Assembly: GCA_900554415.1 (NCBI GenBank)
Contig: USGU01000003.1
Span: 62,001-126,000, forward strand
DNA length: 64,000 bases
Reading direction: 5' to 3'
From: an uncultured Lachnospiraceae bacterium
Lineage (GTDB): Bacteria; Bacillota; Clostridia; Lachnospirales; Lachnospiraceae
Shown here: one piece after another, positions 60,856 to 64,000 of the stretch
Numbering within the stretch: the stretch's first letter is position 1
Layout of the letters: the number at the start of each line of letters is the position of its first letter
Made by a program: the position numbers and the translations under genes
The notes under the pieces: model-generated
Seen by the model: only the letters and a program-made list of their open reading frames with translations
What the model was told of the DNA's origin: nothing
Databases searched by the model: none

Positions 60856-61812
60856 TTATTTTAATACGGTCTGTAAGATACGTTCCGCATTCTTATAGCA
60901 GATGGCATCTACTTCGGAAGCAGAGAAACCTGCATGATTTAAGGCATTGGCAAGTTTATCCATATCCTGACAGCCGGTCAGTTCCAGTTCCCCGCTGATG
61001 CCGTCAAAATCTGAGCCAAGGGCTGCGATGTCAAGGCCACCTTTGTCAATGACATGGCGCAGATGATGTACCATTGCATCTACCGTAGATGCACCATTTT
61101 CCTGAAGAAAACCACCGCAGAAATTAAGTCCTACAAGTCCCTGACGTTCTCCGAGCTGGTGAAGCATTTCGTCAGTGAGATTGCGGGAGTGTCCACAAAG
61201 GGCACGGCAGCAGGAATGGCTTGCAATAAATGGTCCTGAAGTATATTTTGCAACATCCCAGAATCCTTCATCGGAAAAATGGGATACATCAATGAGCATT
61301 CCTAGACGTTCCATTTCTTTTACCACTTCGATTCCGAACGGTTTTAATCCGGTTCCGGCAGTAGCGGACATATTGTGCGGGTATCCAAGGCAGTTTTCGA
61401 AATTCCATGTCAGTGTAATCAGACGGATTCCATTTTCATATAAGGTATGAAGCCGGTTTATATCGCCCTCCAGAATTCCCCCTTCTTCGACTGTGAGGAG
61501 GCAGGAAGCCTTCTTTTCTGCTTTGTTTTTCTCATAATCAGAATAAGACAGTGCAAGAGCAGCGCCGGGGTGTTCTGATAAAGAAGATTTTAAGAGTTTT
61601 GTCATTTCCAGCGCATCCTGATAGTGGCTTTCTGTCTTTGGAGCAGAGCCGGTGTGCAAAAAGCAGGCAAAGAATTGTGCCAGATAGCCGGACGAAATCA
61701 TACGGTTAAGATCCAGATGCCCTTTATTTTCCCAAAGTGTTTCAGATGGTTCGGTGTGCCATCCGTAATAAATACGCGAAAGAGTATCGCAGTGAAAATC
61801 TATGTAGTTCAT
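60856..61812 (-). CDS. Membrane dipeptidase family (M19) metallopeptidase
   Basis: The 318-residue protein has the zinc ligand start DFHCDTL, LLTVEEGGIL with the bridging Glu, DVSHFSDEGFWDV and ASHSCCRALCGHSRN, then GSDFDGI. M19 enzymes cut dipeptides, including those with a D-residue or dehydro-residue. CAGGAGGCTATT before ATG 61812 sets the start; the frame upstream to 61929 is an overextension. No signal peptide is seen, so it is probably cytoplasmic. Confidence 0.9.
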   Translation of the reverse strand: MNYIDFHCDTLSRIYYGWHTEPSETLWENKGHLDLNRMISSGYLAQFFACFLHTGSAPKTESHYQDALEMTKLLKSSLSEHPGAALALSYSDYEKNKAEKKASCLLTVEEGGILEGDINRLHTLYENGIRLITLTWNFENCLGYPHNMSATAGTGLKPFGIEVVKEMERLGMLIDVSHFSDEGFWDVAKYTSGPFIASHSCCRALCGHSRNLTDEMLHQLGERQGLVGLNFCGGFLQENGASTVDAMVHHLRHVIDKGGLDIAALGSDFDGISGELELTGCQDMDKLANALNHAGFSASEVDAICYKNAERILQTVLK

Positions 61813-61887
61813 AATAGCCTCCTGATGTTTTCTTTGAGCATAACACATATAAATAAAAATGCAACAATATTTTAACAGGTTAATGCG

Positions 61888-61917
61888 TTGACAAATGAAA
61901 GAACAGATGGTTATAAT
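61888..61917 (+). promoter_or_regulatory. Sigma-A promoter of dapF-dapL
   Basis: TTGACA (61888-61893) and TATAAT (61912-61917) are both consensus, 18 bases apart, 76 bases before dapF. No lysine riboswitch was recognised in the short leader. Confidence 0.75.
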
Positions 61918-61992
61918 ACTAGAGAACATTGTGATATGGAATCCACATTCTTACATATATTAATGGTGAGAGAGTTTGTGGGAGCAGTATGA

Positions 61993-62853
61993 ATGAATTT
62001 TACGAAGATGCATGGAATCGGCAATGATTTTATCTGTGTAAATGGATTTGAAGAGTACATAGAATATCCTGGTGAACTGGCAAAGGTCCTGTGTGACAGA
62101 CACTTTGGAATTGGAGCGGATGGTCTGCTTCTGATTCTGCCACCGGATGGAAATTCTTCATCAGAGCAGGCAGATTGCCGTATGGAACTTTATAATGCAG
62201 ATGGAAGCCGGGCACAGATGTGTGGGAATGGAATCCGTTGTGTTGGAAAATATGTGTATGAGCATGGACTTGTGCGAAAAACCAGTCTTGTGGTAGAGAC
62301 TTTGGCTGGAGTTCGAAAGATGGAACTGAAGCTTTGCGGAGACAATGTGGATAGTGTTAAGGTTGACATGGGAAGTCCAAGGCTGAATGCACATTGTATT
62401 CCGATTCTTTGTGAGCGAGATATTGTACTTCAGGAACCGGTATGGGCTGGTGAACAGGTTTTTTCGATTACCGGGGTGTCCATGGGAAATCCGCATGCAG
62501 TCATTTTTACCGATAATCTGGCGGAAGTTCCTGTAGAACAGGCAGGCATGATGCTTGAGTTTCATCCAAGATTTCCCGAACGCATGAATATTGAATTTTG
62601 TCAGATTATGGACCAGGCACATATCAGGATTCGTGTGTGGGAACGGGGCGTGGGAGAGACACTTGGCTGTGGAACGGGGGCTTGTGCAGCAGTCTGTGCT
62701 TCCGTGTTGAATAATTATACTGACAGAAATGTCTGTGTATATCTGCCGGGCGGAGAGCTTCAGGTTGTGTGGGAGTATACCTCGAACCGGATATACCTGT
62801 CAGGAAAGGTAGAACAGGTTTTTGAAGGAAAAATAAATACAAAAAATGAATGA
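61993..62853 (+). CDS. dapF: Diaminopimelate epimerase
   Basis: The 286-residue epimerase has MHGIGNDFICVNGF, the first catalytic Cys in NADGSRAQMCGNGIRC and the second in ERGVGETLGCGTGACAA. It turns LL- into meso-diaminopimelate for lysine and peptidoglycan. GTGGGAGCAG lies upstream of the ATG. The dapL gene follows 23 bases later, so the last DAP steps are in one operon. Confidence 0.95.
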   Translation: MNFTKMHGIGNDFICVNGFEEYIEYPGELAKVLCDRHFGIGADGLLLILPPDGNSSSEQADCRMELYNADGSRAQMCGNGIRCVGKYVYEHGLVRKTSLVVETLAGVRKMELKLCGDNVDSVKVDMGSPRLNAHCIPILCERDIVLQEPVWAGEQVFSITGVSMGNPHAVIFTDNLAEVPVEQAGMMLEFHPRFPERMNIEFCQIMDQAHIRIRVWERGVGETLGCGTGACAAVCASVLNNYTDRNVCVYLPGGELQVVWEYTSNRIYLSGKVEQVFEGKINTKNE

Positions 62854-62876
62854 AAAAGATAAAGGAGAAAACGTAT

Positions 62877-64000
62877 ATGTATACAATCAATGAGAATTAC
62901 TTGAAATTACGTGGAAGCTATTTGTTTTCGAATATTGCGAAGAAAGTGAGCGCTTTTTCAGAGGCAAATCCTGAAGCAAAGATTATCCGTCTTGGAATCG
63001 GAGATGTGACCCAGCCACTGGTACCTGCGATTATCGAAGCACTTCACGGAGCAGTTGATGAGATGGCACATGCAGAGACATTTCGTGGATATGCACCGGA
63101 TTTGGGGTATGAATTCTTGAGAAGTGCCATGGCAAAGAATGATTATCAGGCACGTGGATGCGAGATTTCAGCAGATGAGATTTTTATTTCAGATGGGGCA
63201 AAGAGTGATTCTGGAAATATTCAGGAGATTTTTGGCGCAGACTGTAAGATTGCCGTATGTGACCCGGTATATCCAGTGTATGTCGACACCAATGTAATGG
63301 CAGGAAGAACCGGAGAATTTTGCGAAAAGACAGAGACATGGAGCAATGTGATTTACATGCCATGTACAAAAGAAACGAATTTTGCACCAGAACTCCCAAA
63401 AGAAACACCGGATTTGATTTATCTGTGTTTCCCGAACAATCCAACTGGTTCAGCAATTACCAAGGATGAATTACAGAAATGGGTTGATTATGCAAATAAA
63501 GTGGGAGCAGTGATTATTTATGATGCTGCTTACGAAGCTTATATTACAGAAGAAAATGTACCGCATACAATCTATGAGTGTGATGGAGCAAGAACCTGTG
63601 CCATTGAGCTGCGAAGCTTTTCCAAAAATGCGGGATTTACCGGATTGCGTCTGGGAGCAACTGTGATTCCGAAATCCTTAAAATGCGGAGATGTTATGTT
63701 ACATTCCCTTTGGGCAAGACGTCATGGTACAAAATATAACGGAGCACCTTATATTGTTCAGAGAGCAGGAGAGGCTGTATACTCTGAAGCAGGAAAGGCG
63801 CAGTTGAAAGAACAGATTGCATACTATCAGAAGAATGCAAAATTAATTTACGATGGACTGAAAAGTGCCGGTTACAATGTGTCAGGAGCTGTAAATTCAC
63901 CTTATGTATGGCTGGAAACACCGGAACACATGTCATCATGGGAATTCTTTGACTTCTTATTAGAAAAGGCAAATGTAGTAGGTACACCTGGAGTTGGTTT
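62877..64000 (+). CDS. dapL: LL-diaminopimelate aminotransferase, truncated by the window edge
   Basis: The frame is open to the last base and gives 374 residues, with about 30 missing at the C-terminus. Features are NYLKLRGSYLFSNIAKKV, RLGIGDVTQPL, GYEFLRSAMA, FPNNPTGSA and the PLP lysine in ELRSFSKNAGFTGLR. DapL makes LL-DAP directly from tetrahydrodipicolinate, bypassing the succinyl or acetyl routes. AAAGGAGAAAAC precedes ATG 62877. Confidence 0.95.
   Translation, partial: MYTINENYLKLRGSYLFSNIAKKVSAFSEANPEAKIIRLGIGDVTQPLVPAIIEALHGAVDEMAHAETFRGYAPDLGYEFLRSAMAKNDYQARGCEISADEIFISDGAKSDSGNIQEIFGADCKIAVCDPVYPVYVDTNVMAGRTGEFCEKTETWSNVIYMPCTKETNFAPELPKETPDLIYLCFPNNPTGSAITKDELQKWVDYANKVGAVIIYDAAYEAYITEENVPHTIYECDGARTCAIELRSFSKNAGFTGLRLGATVIPKSLKCGDVMLHSLWARRHGTKYNGAPYIVQRAGEAVYSEAGKAQLKEQIAYYQKNAKLIYDGLKSAGYNVSGAVNSPYVWLETPEHMSSWEFFDFLLEKANVVGTPGVG

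Noticed and set aside
61813..61929. N-terminal signal anchor on the M19 dipeptidase
   Set aside because: The hydrophobic extension lies upstream of a strong ribosome site and of the conserved MNYIDFHCDT start, and overlaps the intergenic promoter region.

Overview
The window looks like a chromosomal segment of an anaerobic, endospore-forming Firmicute, most likely a Lachnospiraceae-type gut Clostridium. The signs are spoIIA and spoVA sporulation genes, a SCIFF (ranthipeptide) precursor with its radical-SAM maturase, a Stickland-type reductase gene pair with an in-frame selenocysteine codon, the LL-diaminopimelate aminotransferase lysine route, strong AGGAGG ribosome sites and AT-rich intergenic DNA. 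I saw no rRNA, tRNA, CRISPR array, insertion sequence or phage gene. Gene density is high and nearly everything runs on the + strand.

Layout. 0-1.6 kb: end of folC, a small protein and a membrane TPR protein. 1.7-3.2 kb: spoIIAA-spoIIAB-sigF. 3.3-5.9 kb: a soluble molybdopterin oxidoreductase with its four-cluster ferredoxin subunit. 6.0-7.7 kb: a sigma-G-type promoter, a tiny membrane protein and spoVAA-AB-AC. 7.9-17.6 kb: a redox/transport block with a C_GCAxxG_C_C protein, two TVP38/DedA proteins, a DUF2064 transferase, a CCG-type Fe-S protein, a LysR regulator, a YnjBCD-type ABC importer and a nucleoside hydrolase. 17.6-25.3 kb: glycosyltransferases, a polysaccharide ABC exporter and an initiating sugar transferase. 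25.3-28.9 kb: three exported rhodanese proteins. 29.1-32.6 kb: rfbABDC for dTDP-L-rhamnose. 32.6-36.9 kb: a phosphotransferase-fold protein, scfA-scfB, a PLP decarboxylase and a coiled-coil protein. 37.0-38.5 kb: spoVAD-spoVAE behind a second sigma-G-type promoter. 38.6-48.5 kb: Na/Pi symporter, glucosaminidase, alarmone synthetase and pstSCAB-phoU-phoPR. 48.5-60.7 kb: grdX, TetR, a serine hydrolase, a CyuA-type desulfidase, LysR, grdE-grdB(Sec), a sodium symporter, two membrane proteins and pta. 60.9-64 kb: a dipeptidase, dapF and the start of dapL.

How the parts may work together. In B. subtilis spoVA follows sigF directly. Here the same order survives but is opened twice, by the molybdoenzyme pair and by about 29 kb between spoVAC and spoVAD, and both spoVA halves carry a CATACTA -10 element of sigma-G type. 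The 8-17 kb block plus the exported rhodaneses resembles the E. coli ydjXYZ-ynjABCDE gene set (TVP38 proteins, YnjBCD importer, triple rhodanese), whose substrate is unknown to me. The grdE-grdB region encodes a substrate-activating component B without GrdA, GrdC or GrdD in the window. It has its own symporter, a divergent LysR gene and repeated TTATC...GAT boxes in the shared control region, so it probably feeds an unidentified amine or amino acid into a selenoprotein A system encoded elsewhere. That module and the ynj/rhodanese set are the best candidates for undescribed biology here.
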